Positions 1 to 7,554 of a stretch of DNA of 29,297 nt are shown here, piece by piece. The number at the start of each line of letters is the position of its first letter. Position 1 is the stretch's first letter. Source of the stretch: Campylobacterales bacterium. GTDB taxonomy: Bacteria; Campylobacterota_A; Desulfurellia; JAADFJ01. A program made the position numbers and the translations under genes. Below the pieces are notes generated by a model. The model saw only the letters and a list, made by a program, of their open reading frames with translations. It did not search any database and was not told where the DNA came from. Location of the stretch: the NCBI GenBank assembly GCA_027080125.1, contig JALWSW010000034.1:1-29297 (forward strand). The letters run 5' to 3'.

Positions 1-126
1 GAGCTCCTCTATTCCCTCATTCTTTGCAATAACCTTTGCCACATCCTCGTCCCAGTCTGATAAATTCAGAAGATAACCCTCCTCATCAACCGGAACTTCC
101 TTGCCGTTGACATTTAAAGTAGTCAT
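1..126 (-). CDS. DsrC/TusE-family sulfur-carrier protein (partial, 3' end outside window)
   Basis: The first 42 codons are visible. They begin MTTLNVNGKEVPVDEEGYLL and continue with LSDWDEDVAKVIAKNEGI, the typical N-terminus of the DsrC/TusE/DsvC family. The start is set by an AGGAGG Shine-Dalgarno 5 bases before the ATG. Family members carry persulfide on a C-terminal cysteine arm and pass sulfur to or from sulfite reductase or the TusBCD/MnmA relay. That arm lies outside the window, so the conserved cysteines cannot be checked, and DsrC, TusE or a DsrC-like regulator cannot be told apart. It is the last visible gene of a marR-SQR-DUF1641-dsrC unit, 16 bases behind its neighbour. That context favours a role in carrying sulfur released by sulfide oxidation, but this is inference. 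Confidence 0.85.
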   Translation of the reverse strand, partial: MTTLNVNGKEVPVDEEGYLLNLSDWDEDVAKVIAKNEGIEEL

Positions 127-142
127 ACAACCTCCTCTTAAA

Positions 143-769
143 TTATTTTGAAAGAGCTTTGCGCTCCTTGTCAAAGTTGCTTACAAACTGCAGGATCGTG
201 TCTATGACGCCTTTCATTTCGCGTGAATTTATATCTTGCATTAAATGGAAAAGGGATTTTTCACTTCTGCTAAAGTCTAAATGCGTATCTTTGGCTGCCT
301 TCAAAAACGCTATTATATTGTCTGCCAGTGCATACAATTCCTCTTTTTTAGTATTCCGCATAAGGTCGTTTATCCTGTCTTTTAAAGCAATTATCAGATC
401 AAAATATCCAAGATTTTCAATCTCAAGTAATCTTGTCTGAAGAGTCGAGAACATCTCTTTCGCAATAGGCATAAACGATTCATAAAAATCCATAATATTT
501 TCTATTGCGTCGAGTAGGCCGGTTAGATTTTTAATATTAAGTAGAACTTTCTTTATTAGATATATTACATCATCCATGCTGGCAAATTGCCCTAAGTCTT
601 CAAGTGTCTTTCCGCTAGAATTGATTACGCTACTGCTGATTTTTGTTAAATCGGCATATAGATCATCAGCAAATCTACGCCTCTCTTTTTGAGCATAGAT
701 TTCCTCTGTCAAAATATCCAGTTTTTTTCCGATTTCCTTTAACTGTATATTTAAATCTTTCTCGTTCAT
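143..769 (-). CDS. Helical protein, DUF1641-like, sulfide operon partner
   Basis: This is a 208-residue soluble protein predicted to be almost entirely alpha-helical, with no signal peptide, membrane segment or cysteine-rich motif. I chose the ATG at 767-769 because it sits one base after the upstream stop codon and has GAAGGTG as Shine-Dalgarno. An earlier ATG at 808 would run into the preceding gene. The helical layout, charge pattern and position directly behind a type III-like sulfide:quinone oxidoreductase resemble DUF1641 proteins, which often accompany such flavoproteins. Their exact role is not established; membrane docking or a sulfur/electron partner of the flavoprotein are suggestions only. 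Residues 44-55 and 174-205 look amphipathic. The family call rests on context as much as sequence and needs a profile search. Confidence 0.6.
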   Translation of the reverse strand: MNEKDLNIQLKEIGKKLDILTEEIYAQKERRRFADDLYADLTKISSSVINSSGKTLEDLGQFASMDDVIYLIKKVLLNIKNLTGLLDAIENIMDFYESFMPIAKEMFSTLQTRLLEIENLGYFDLIIALKDRINDLMRNTKKEELYALADNIIAFLKAAKDTHLDFSRSEKSLFHLMQDINSREMKGVIDTILQFVSNFDKERKALSK

Positions 770-770
770 C

Positions 771-2000
771 TCACACCTTCTTCCCTGCCATTGACATAAG
801 CGGAGCAATCGGCAACTCCACTCCCTTCAGAAGAAAATCCCAATACATCCATCTGAACATCATTTTGCCATAGTGATTCATATAGCTTTCCTGAAGAAGC
901 GAAAATGGACCTATGGTAGGAAGAGGGAATTTTCCTGGAAGCGGTTCGGTATCATAGTTGAAATCTATCAGCAAACCTTTTCCGAAACCCGATTCAATAA
1001 AACAGGTTGAATGACCGTCAAATTTTGCCTCAGGTTCATTGCCTTCTATAATATCCATAAAGTTTTCAAAAAGTATGTCGGCTGAGTAGTGCGCAACCGA
1101 ACCTGCCTTTGATGTTGGAATATTAACAGCATCTCCTATGACAAATATATTGTCGAAGTTTTCTGCTCTGAGTGTTTGTTTATCGGTGGGAACAAAATTC
1201 AGCTCGTCACCCATGTTGCTTTTTTCTATAATTTCGCTCCCCTTGTTTGTCGGTATACTCACCAAGAGATCGAAATTAACTTTTGTCTCATCATATGAAA
1301 TTATCTGTTTGTTTTCATTATCAACTTTTTCAATGTTAAAATCAGGCACTATGTTGATATTTTTCTTTTTCAGAAAGTCTCCCAGTACAGATGTTGCTTT
1401 CGGTTTTGTAAATGCTCCGGGAAGAGGAGTTACAAGAGTTAAATCGACCTTGTCGCGAATGCCGCGCTCTGTAAAATACCAATCTGCCAAAAAAATAAAC
1501 TCAAGTGGCGCCACAGGGCATTTTATAGGCATTTCTACAATATTTAAAACCACCTTTCCACCATGGAAATGTTTGAGGAATTTTGACAAATTGATTGCAC
1601 CCTCAATTGTATAGAAATCAAAGATATTTTTATACCATAGATTACCATTTAATCCTTCGGTTTCCTCCGGGGCAATGCTGCATCCGGTAGATATTATAAG
1701 ATAATCATAAGGGATAATTGCATTGTTTTTGAGTATTACTCTGTTTTTATCCGGTTCTATCCTATCTGCTTCAGAAAAAATAATTTCAGCTCCAATTGGA
1801 AAAAACTCATTTTTTGTTTTTATAACATCGTTTTTATTGTAAACACCGAATGGAATAAAAAGGAACCCAGGTTGGTAATAATGCGCTTCTGTTTTGTCAA
1901 TTAAGGTTATTTTCCATTCATCCTTATTTAAAGCTTTGTAAAGTTTGTTAGCCATCATTGTTCCGCCTGTTCCGCCACCTAAGATTACAAGTTTCTTCAT
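771..2000 (-). CDS. sqr: Sulfide:quinone oxidoreductase, type III-like (FAD-dependent)
   Basis: This 409-residue flavoprotein oxidises sulfide and passes electrons to membrane quinone. The N-terminal dinucleotide-binding motif GGGTGGTMMANKL spans residues 8-20, and the second flavin motif FVIGDAVNIPTSKAGSVA spans about 286-303. Cys107 (STGCSIAP), Cys161 (IKCPVAPLEF) and Cys333 (STCFIESG) fall where SQR proteins keep their redox-active and auxiliary cysteines. The KCPVAPLEFIFLADWYF block is typical of type III enzymes rather than flavocytochrome c or NADH dehydrogenase 2. The C-terminus is amphipathic with many aromatics (YMNHYGKMMFRWMYWDFLLKG), suited to monotopic membrane binding. Its Shine-Dalgarno AGGAGG lies inside the last codons of the upstream marR gene, so translation is probably coupled. 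A few relatives act on other persulfides or polysulfide, so the precise substrate is inferred. Confidence 0.88.
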   Translation of the reverse strand: MKKLVILGGGTGGTMMANKLYKALNKDEWKITLIDKTEAHYYQPGFLFIPFGVYNKNDVIKTKNEFFPIGAEIIFSEADRIEPDKNRVILKNNAIIPYDYLIISTGCSIAPEETEGLNGNLWYKNIFDFYTIEGAINLSKFLKHFHGGKVVLNIVEMPIKCPVAPLEFIFLADWYFTERGIRDKVDLTLVTPLPGAFTKPKATSVLGDFLKKKNINIVPDFNIEKVDNENKQIISYDETKVNFDLLVSIPTNKGSEIIEKSNMGDELNFVPTDKQTLRAENFDNIFVIGDAVNIPTSKAGSVAHYSADILFENFMDIIEGNEPEAKFDGHSTCFIESGFGKGLLIDFNYDTEPLPGKFPLPTIGPFSLLQESYMNHYGKMMFRWMYWDFLLKGVELPIAPLMSMAGKKV

Positions 2001-2001
2001 A

Positions 2002-2472
2002 CTATCCTCCTGAATTTTTATTTTCTAAGAAATGAGTCAGCGTTTTGTGGAATTTCTGCAAACTAAGAATAGTCGGTGCTATTTCTGCAGAATCCATAAA
2101 ATTGAGCAACTCACCGTGAAAAGACATATATCTTTCATAGGCTTGTTTGGCAAAAGTCATTCCCTTGCTGTTTAAAGAAACTTTCATGACTCTTCTGTCT
2201 TTTTTGTCCATTTTTCTTTCCAGAAGCCCTTTTTTTTCGATTTTGTTAAGTAGATGCGTTGTGCGCGGCGCAGAAAGGTTCATTTTCTTGGAAAGTTCTT
2301 TGACGGAAAAGAAACAGTGATTTGACAGCTGCATAATGCATCTGAATTCCATGGGAGTTATGTTACAGATGTTACAAAAAACTGTTTCCTTTAATCTGCA
2401 CGCTTTTTCTAGTTCAAACATTATTTCGGATAACGGTTTCGTATAGTTTTCAATGTTTTTTATATTATGCAT
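2002..2472 (-). CDS. MarR-family transcriptional regulator, cysteine-rich
   Basis: This is a 156-residue winged-helix repressor of the MarR/SlyA type. The recognition helix and wing lie at about 55-102 (FSVKELSKKMNLSAPRTTHL, then KKDRRVMKVSLNSKG with the conserved DRR in the wing). Five cysteines sit in the first third: Cys25, Cys33, Cys36 (a CxxC), Cys45 and Cys53. The rest has none. MarR proteins such as OhrR or SarZ use cysteines for redox sensing, so a thiol or persulfide switch is plausible here, given the downstream sulfide:quinone oxidoreductase. Start ATG 2470-2472 is preceded by GGAG at good spacing. The stop is one base from the next start. The promoter upstream holds a perfect inverted repeat, so autorepression is likely. 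The ligand is not known from sequence. Confidence 0.9.
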   Translation of the reverse strand: MHNIKNIENYTKPLSEIMFELEKACRLKETVFCNICNITPMEFRCIMQLSNHCFFSVKELSKKMNLSAPRTTHLLNKIEKKGLLERKMDKKDRRVMKVSLNSKGMTFAKQAYERYMSFHGELLNFMDSAEIAPTILSLQKFHKTLTHFLENKNSGG

Positions 2473-2482
2473 AATTTACTCC

Positions 2483-2511
2483 ATAATTAGTTTCTAACAA
2501 AAACTAATTAT
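2483..2511. promoter_or_regulatory. Perfect 11-bp inverted repeat, probable MarR operator
   Basis: The arms ATAATTAGTTT and AAACTAATTAT are exact reverse complements separated by 7 bases. The inner part reads TTAG-TTT-CTAA, the style of MarR/SlyA operators. The right arm overlaps the -10 of the marR promoter and the left arm reaches the marR Shine-Dalgarno, so bound protein should block transcription of the whole sulfide operon. A smaller site CTAATTTTTAG at 2535-2545 abuts the -35 on its other side and could be a second contact. Confidence 0.7.
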
Positions 2512-2534
2512 AATAAAAATTATTTTTTTGTCAA
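2507..2534 (-). promoter_or_regulatory. Sigma70-type promoter of marR-sqr operon
   Basis: Reading the minus strand, a consensus TTGACA (2534-2529) is followed by a 16-base spacer and a consensus TATAAT (2512-2507). The expected start of transcription is near 2500, inside the inverted repeat, giving a leader of about 28 bases with GGAG before the marR ATG. A near-perfect promoter overlapped by a palindrome fits a strong promoter held down by a repressor. Confidence 0.75.
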
Positions 2535-2675
2535 CTAATTTTTAGAATTTCTTAAATTTTAGTTTATTATTTGTATATAGACTTGAGAATATTCTAAGAT
2601 ACAAAAGAAATCGTTTAGGTTGATTTGCTCTAATCGCTAATCATCCGCTGATTGAGTTTTGTGCAGCCGATAAAG

Positions 2676-3914
2676 TTAAGATTTTTGTTCAGTTTCTTTT
2701 CTTGCGGTAGTAATTAGTAGAATAATCAGGCTTGATATGCCTATCATTACGATACCTATTGCATTATATACAGATGCAAGGCTGTATGCGGCTTTTATCC
2801 ATCCTACCACATAAACCGCCACCGAGCTGATGCCGAAAACAAGAATAAATTTTATGCCGTAGGCTGTAGAGCGCCATTTCTCAGGTGTATATTTTGCCAC
2901 CAGACTGTTTTCAATCGGCTGCGTTCCAAGTGTAAAAAACAGATAAAGCGCCGCAAGCATAACAAGCGGAAACCCTGATGCTACTGCCATAAGAAGACTT
3001 ATCGGAAATGCGGCAAAGTAGAATGTAAGATAAAGCCTTTTAAGCTCGAACCGGTCGGCAAGTCTTCCTCCGATAAGAGCGCCAGCCATCCCGAAGATAT
3101 ATGCTATTGATACAAAAACCGAAGATGCTACGGTGTTTATGCCGGATAGTTTTGATGAAAAAGAGCCCAGCAAACCTGACAAAAAGTTTGCATTCAACTC
3201 GATATAGGAAGGAAGAACAAGAGAGTTTGCTCTGTAAGCAAGTCCTCCGAAAGTCATAATTACGCACAAAATTATAAACTGTTTGATATTATTGTTTTTC
3301 GCCTTTGCTGTTTTTCTGCTTTTTGCAGGAGCCAATTCTCTGACCTTTTTTTCCTCCACCCTACTGATAATCATCATAATTCCAGCCGTCAAGCCTATAA
3401 TGCCTGATGCTGCAAATGCAAACCGCCACCCTCCAATCCAGTTGAGCAGAGCTCCTATAAAAGGCGCTGAGGTAAGCCCTATTGCGCCTGATACACCGTT
3501 GATTCCAAGAGCCGTTCCGATATTTTTTACTCCTACCGATATCAATCCCATCACAGCAGGATGGCAGATGCTTGAGAAAAGTCCCACCATTCCGAAAAGC
3601 AGCACAAATGCGGTGCGCTCATGCATAAAGGAAGCAAGGATTAATGAAACCGATGAACCGAGAAAAAATATGATTATGCTGTTCTTTTTTCCGAGCCTGT
3701 CGGAAAGATATCCTGCCGGCAGCGAGCCGATTCCGGTTAAAAGATACATAAGAAAGCTGAGTTTAAGAACCGATGGCAAATCCAGTTTCAGTGAAAGCAT
3801 CATCGGAATAGCCAGAGCCGGCAAAAGCAGTTCGTAGTAATGAAACAGAAAATGCGCCAGTGATGTAAAAATTAATATTTTTGTTTCGTTTTTGGCTGAT
3901 TTTGGCTTTATCAT
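2676..3914 (-). CDS. Major facilitator superfamily transporter
   Basis: This 412-residue polytopic membrane protein has about 12 hydrophobic segments, with a basic cytoplasmic loop near the middle (EEKKVRELAPAKSRKTAKAK, about 187-206). The MFS motif A is clear as GYLSDRLGKK at about 68-77 and is repeated in the second half as GGRLADRFELKR. The first half has the feel of fosmidomycin-resistance-like exporters (a histidine-proline after GLFSS, then ALGINGVSGAIG), but the substrate cannot be read from sequence. The start ATG overlaps the comM stop by the ATGA arrangement, so it is the last gene of the argB operon by translational coupling. No convincing hairpin terminator is visible between its stop and the marR promoter. 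Confidence 0.85.
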   Translation of the reverse strand: MIKPKSAKNETKILIFTSLAHFLFHYYELLLPALAIPMMLSLKLDLPSVLKLSFLMYLLTGIGSLPAGYLSDRLGKKNSIIIFFLGSSVSLILASFMHERTAFVLLFGMVGLFSSICHPAVMGLISVGVKNIGTALGINGVSGAIGLTSAPFIGALLNWIGGWRFAFAASGIIGLTAGIMMIISRVEEKKVRELAPAKSRKTAKAKNNNIKQFIILCVIMTFGGLAYRANSLVLPSYIELNANFLSGLLGSFSSKLSGINTVASSVFVSIAYIFGMAGALIGGRLADRFELKRLYLTFYFAAFPISLLMAVASGFPLVMLAALYLFFTLGTQPIENSLVAKYTPEKWRSTAYGIKFILVFGISSVAVYVVGWIKAAYSLASVYNAIGIVMIGISSLIILLITTARKETEQKS

Positions 3915-5407
3915 AATGAGTTAAACGAGAACTCCCGATATTGGAGTGCCTCAAGCAGGTCGTTTTCTTCTATCCGATCATGACCAGCAATATCGGCAAT
4001 TGTTCTTGAGACCTTTCTTACCCGATTGATTCCTCTCAATGAAAGCCCGAATTTTTCCGCCGATTTAATCAGAATTGCCTCTGTATCAGAATTTAGTTTG
4101 GCGTATATATTGAGATCTTCTGAGCTCATTTGACTGTTGAACATTGTTTTTCCGAACCGCTTTTTTTGCCTTTGAAGAGCCGATAGCACCATATCTCTCA
4201 TCTCTGAAGAGCTTGTTGAACTTGCCTCTTTTGTTTTTGTATAGCTTATAGCAGGAACCTCAATCATAATGTCGATTCTGTCCAGAAGAGGACCGGAAAG
4301 TTTTGATCGATATCGAATTATATCGGATGTTTTGCAGTTGCATTCTTTGAAAGGGTTTCCATAATTCCCGCATTTACAGGGATTGGATGCTGTCACAAGC
4401 ATGAAGCGTGCCGGATAGGTAACATTTGAATGTGCCCTGCTTATATTCACGAAACCGTTTTCGATCGGTTGGCGCAAGACTTCAAGGGTTGAACGTTTGA
4501 ACTCTGCCAGCTCGTCCAGAAACAGAACACCCCTGTTGGCAAGGCTGATCTCTCCTGGTCTGGGAATTGTCCCACCTCCCACAAGAGCGACATCAGAGAT
4601 CGTGTGATGAGGTGCCCTGAACGGTCTTGTGGTTATATAGCTGTTATCAGGCAGCATCCCTGCCACACTGTAGATTGTTGTGGTTTCGATAATCTCGTCT
4701 TTATCCATCGGCGGCATAATTGTGGGGATTCTTGAGGCTATCATGGTTTTGCCTGATCCGGGCGGACCTATCATCAGCATATTGTGATATCCGGCAGCAG
4801 CAACAAGCGCAGCTCTTTTGGCAAGCGGCTGACCTTTGACATCGGCGAAATCAACATTGTATGAGTGTGAATTATTGTCTATGCTTCCGGGACTAAATCG
4901 TTCTATGTTTTCAAAATTTGTGATTTCCGAGAGATGTTTGATTGCTAAAATCTCTATTTGTTCCACCAGTCCTGCTTCAAGGCTATTTTCATAAGGAATA
5001 ATCAGCCCTTTTCCAAGTTTTTTTGCCAAAATTGCCATAGGAAGTATGCCGCTGCATCTTCTCAGCTTGCCTGAAAGCGAAAGTTCTCCGGCAACAAGAT
5101 AGTTTGCCAGTTTATCTAATTTTACCCCTAAAGATGACGAGAGAACCCCGATTGCGATAGGAAGATCATACATTGCGCCCTCTTTTTTCAAATCAGCCGG
5201 TGAAAGATTGACCGTTATTCTTTTTGGCGGAAGTCTGTAGCCGAGGCTTTTTATTGCGGAAATTACCCTTTCTCTTGATTCTCTCACCGCGCTATCTGGA
5301 AGACCGACTATGTTGAATGCGGGAAGTCCGCTGGAGCTGTCGGTTTCAACGATTACCTTTATCGCATTTATTCCCGATATTGCGATGGAGAAAACGGTTG
5401 AGACCAT
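3911..5407 (-). CDS. comM: YifB/ComM-family Mg-chelatase-like AAA+ ATPase
   Basis: This 498-residue protein is close to the usual family length of about 500. An N-terminal Lon-protease-like fold domain (about 1-170, with VGLPDSAVRESRERV) precedes an AAA+ core with Walker A GPPGSGKT at 214-221 and Walker B LFLDEL at 295-300. The family's cysteine cluster (CKCG...ECNC) sits at 344-358 and a C-terminal Mg-chelatase domain at about 405-495. In naturally competent bacteria ComM is a hexameric helicase that extends branch migration during integration of incoming DNA. In others its role in recombination is less clear. The gene starts directly after the TAG of the lipoprotein gene with no gap and overlaps the MFS gene downstream. 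No other competence genes are seen in the window. Confidence 0.93.
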   Translation of the reverse strand: MVSTVFSIAISGINAIKVIVETDSSSGLPAFNIVGLPDSAVRESRERVISAIKSLGYRLPPKRITVNLSPADLKKEGAMYDLPIAIGVLSSSLGVKLDKLANYLVAGELSLSGKLRRCSGILPMAILAKKLGKGLIIPYENSLEAGLVEQIEILAIKHLSEITNFENIERFSPGSIDNNSHSYNVDFADVKGQPLAKRAALVAAAGYHNMLMIGPPGSGKTMIASRIPTIMPPMDKDEIIETTTIYSVAGMLPDNSYITTRPFRAPHHTISDVALVGGGTIPRPGEISLANRGVLFLDELAEFKRSTLEVLRQPIENGFVNISRAHSNVTYPARFMLVTASNPCKCGNYGNPFKECNCKTSDIIRYRSKLSGPLLDRIDIMIEVPAISYTKTKEASSTSSSEMRDMVLSALQRQKKRFGKTMFNSQMSSEDLNIYAKLNSDTEAILIKSAEKFGLSLRGINRVRKVSRTIADIAGHDRIEENDLLEALQYREFSFNSL

Positions 5408-6640
5408 CTATTTTGACGTCTTTATGACGATTTTTTCGCTCGGTTTGCTGTATTGACCAGCCTCATCAACTGATTGAACCCAGTAGGTATAGGTTGTGTT
5501 TGGTTTTACATTGTTATCGACAAATGTGGTTCCATCGGATTTTCCCGCTTCCTGAGTAACAACAAGCCAATAACGTTTCCAGATAATATAGCCGGTTACA
5601 TCCTCGGTTTTACTTTTTTGCCAGGAGATCATAATATTTCCGTTTGACATTTCGCTTGCTGTTACCTGCGTCGGAGCAAGCGGCAACGGCTTGGTGACAG
5701 CCTCTGCAACCGGGCTATAGTCTCCTTTTATATTATCCTTATCAATTGCGCGTATTCTGTATCGATATGTCGTGCCTGCTTTCAGATTTTTATCTGTGAA
5801 GCGGGTCATATTTCCACCCACTGTAGCTATGCGATAAAAATTTTCACCCGATTCGGAGCGCTCGATATCATAGTTTTTTATATCGTTATCCGGGCTCGGT
5901 TTCCAAAGGATTACGACTCGTTTCGGAAGATTTGAGATTGCCTTAACCGATGCAGGCGCCAGGGGAGGCAATTTTGTAACTCCTGCAACCGGATTTGACA
6001 AAACACCCGTGGCACCAACCTCGTTGAACGAGCTGATTTTGTAAAAATATTTTGTTCCGTCTTTCAATTTGCTATCAACGTAAACGGTATTGAGTCTGCC
6101 ACTTATTGTTGCAATCTTTATAAACTGCGTATTTCGGCTATTTGCCCGATAAAGTTTGTAGCCGATTACCGACATATCTTCTGATGGATTCCATGTTAGG
6201 ATGATTTTTTTCGGTTTGCCGTTTGAAGCTTTAAGATTTTCAGGTGGCATTGGAGCCGGTTTTGTTGTTGCTTTGATAATCTTTGATAATTTACCGATGT
6301 TGCCTGATGAATCTATAGCCGCTACTCTGTAAAAATAGGTTGTGTCATCTCCGAGATGACTGAATAGTCCGCCCTTATCAAGATATCTTGTCATATTTTT
6401 ATCGGTTTTTCCGATAGAGTTGAAATTGCAACTTTTGCAAGTGCCTCTGAAGAGCTCATATCCGGCCGCATGCTTTACAGGATTCCAACTTATCAGCACA
6501 GAGCGTTCTCCGGTAATAACAGTTTCGATAGTTGGAGCGGCAAGATTTGCCTTTTCAACCATGTAGCTGGTTCTCTCTGTGAATTTAGCGCAACCGCTAA
6601 TGCTTAAAATCAAAACCAAAGCCAAAACAATCTTTTTCAT
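5408..6640 (-). CDS. Lipoprotein with four fibronectin type III domains
   Basis: This is a 410-residue secreted lipoprotein. The start at 6638-6640 is chosen because an AGGAGG lies 8 bases upstream and the protein then begins MKKIVLALVLILSISGC, a type II signal peptide with lipobox SISGC and acylated Cys17. A longer reading frame starting at 6700 would bury this signal. Four FnIII repeats follow at about 35-127, 130-222, 226-316 and 320-408, each with the core tryptophan (SWNP, TWNP, LWKP, SWQK) and a TxYxYxV strand, joined by Pro-rich linkers. A CKSC pair at 68-71 occurs only in repeat 1 and may form a disulfide. The start overlaps the pseudouridine synthase stop (ATGA). Function is unknown; surface or periplasmic adhesion or scaffolding is a guess. 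Confidence 0.85.
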   Translation of the reverse strand: MKKIVLALVLILSISGCAKFTERTSYMVEKANLAAPTIETVITGERSVLISWNPVKHAAGYELFRGTCKSCNFNSIGKTDKNMTRYLDKGGLFSHLGDDTTYFYRVAAIDSSGNIGKLSKIIKATTKPAPMPPENLKASNGKPKKIILTWNPSEDMSVIGYKLYRANSRNTQFIKIATISGRLNTVYVDSKLKDGTKYFYKISSFNEVGATGVLSNPVAGVTKLPPLAPASVKAISNLPKRVVILWKPSPDNDIKNYDIERSESGENFYRIATVGGNMTRFTDKNLKAGTTYRYRIRAIDKDNIKGDYSPVAEAVTKPLPLAPTQVTASEMSNGNIMISWQKSKTEDVTGYIIWKRYWLVVTQEAGKSDGTTFVDNNVKPNTTYTYWVQSVDEAGQYSKPSEKIVIKTSK

Positions 6641-7548
6641 TTTCCTTTCCTCCTTAAACTGCTTAAAGCAGATAAGATATCCTTTGGCAGGTTTGAGCAT
6701 ATCTTCAAGGTTTTTCCCGTAAGCGGGTGTGTAAACTTCAGGGAAACCGAGTGCAACGCCTGTCTTTCAATTAACCTGTTTGGTTTTCCGTAGAGTTTAT
6801 CAGATAATATCGGAAAACCAAGTGCCCGTGAGACAACTCTTATCTGATGGGTTCTGCCTGTTTCAAGAGAATATTTGATTATGCCGCATCCTTTAAGCGA
6901 TTCTATCATTTTGTAATGCGTGACTGAAAACTTGCCGGTAGAGGTTTGCTCTTTTGCCAGTTTGAAGCGTATTCTGTTTGCAGGATCACGGATGATATAG
7001 CCGGTTATTGTTCCTGAACGGGTATTAGGAACACCATCGGTTATGCCGAGATAGATTCTCTCGAAAAGGTGGCGGCTTATCATGTAGCGGAGTTTTTCGT
7101 AGCTTTCCTCGGTTTTTGCAAGCATCATAACCCCGGATGTCTCTTTGTCGAGTCGTTGAACAACGCCTGGTCGCACAGGAAGTCCGATCGGGGCAAGCGG
7201 GATGCCCATCCATATCAGTCTTCCGACTATCGTGTCCGAGGAGTCTCCTGCTCCCGGATGAACCGTTACACCTGCAGGTTTATCGATTACAACCAGATCT
7301 CTATCCTCATACAGAATTTTTACCTCTTTGGGTGAGGGCGCAAGATCAGGACTTCTATCAGGAACCTGAACCTTGATAAGCTCATCAGGGGAAGGTATAT
7401 AGGATTTGGCGGGTTTTTTGCCTGCTACGAGCACCCAACCGTTTTTTATCCAATGCTGAATCTGATTTCTCGGCTTTCCGAATCTGTTTTGCAAAACCTT
7501 GTCGAGTCTGTCGTTTACAGAAGTTTTGAAAGATTCATCAATCTGCAT
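6637..7548 (-). CDS. RluD/RluC-family 23S rRNA pseudouridine synthase
   Basis: This 303-residue enzyme isomerises uridine to pseudouridine, most likely in 23S rRNA. An S4 RNA-binding domain covers about 13-62 (RLDKVLQNRF...IKNGWVLVAGK). The catalytic domain has motif VVIDKPAGVTVHPG at 86-99 and the active-site block QRLDKETSGVMML, with catalytic Asp134. The C-terminal motif ETGRTHQIRV is also present. The layout matches RluD (U1911/1915/1917), though the RluC/RluD assignment cannot be settled by eye. It begins 6 bases after the argB stop without an obvious Shine-Dalgarno and overlaps the lipoprotein gene by ATGA, so it is part of the argB operon. Confidence 0.9.
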   Translation of the reverse strand: MQIDESFKTSVNDRLDKVLQNRFGKPRNQIQHWIKNGWVLVAGKKPAKSYIPSPDELIKVQVPDRSPDLAPSPKEVKILYEDRDLVVIDKPAGVTVHPGAGDSSDTIVGRLIWMGIPLAPIGLPVRPGVVQRLDKETSGVMMLAKTEESYEKLRYMISRHLFERIYLGITDGVPNTRSGTITGYIIRDPANRIRFKLAKEQTSTGKFSVTHYKMIESLKGCGIIKYSLETGRTHQIRVVSRALGFPILSDKLYGKPNRLIERQALHSVSLKFTHPLTGKTLKICSNLPKDILSALSSLRRKGK

Positions 7549-7554
7549 AAGTGT

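Noticed and set aside
2546..2675. Terminator or small RNA between the MFS gene and marR
   Set aside because: The region is AT-rich, but I find no stable hairpin with a T-run and no coding frame beyond chance.
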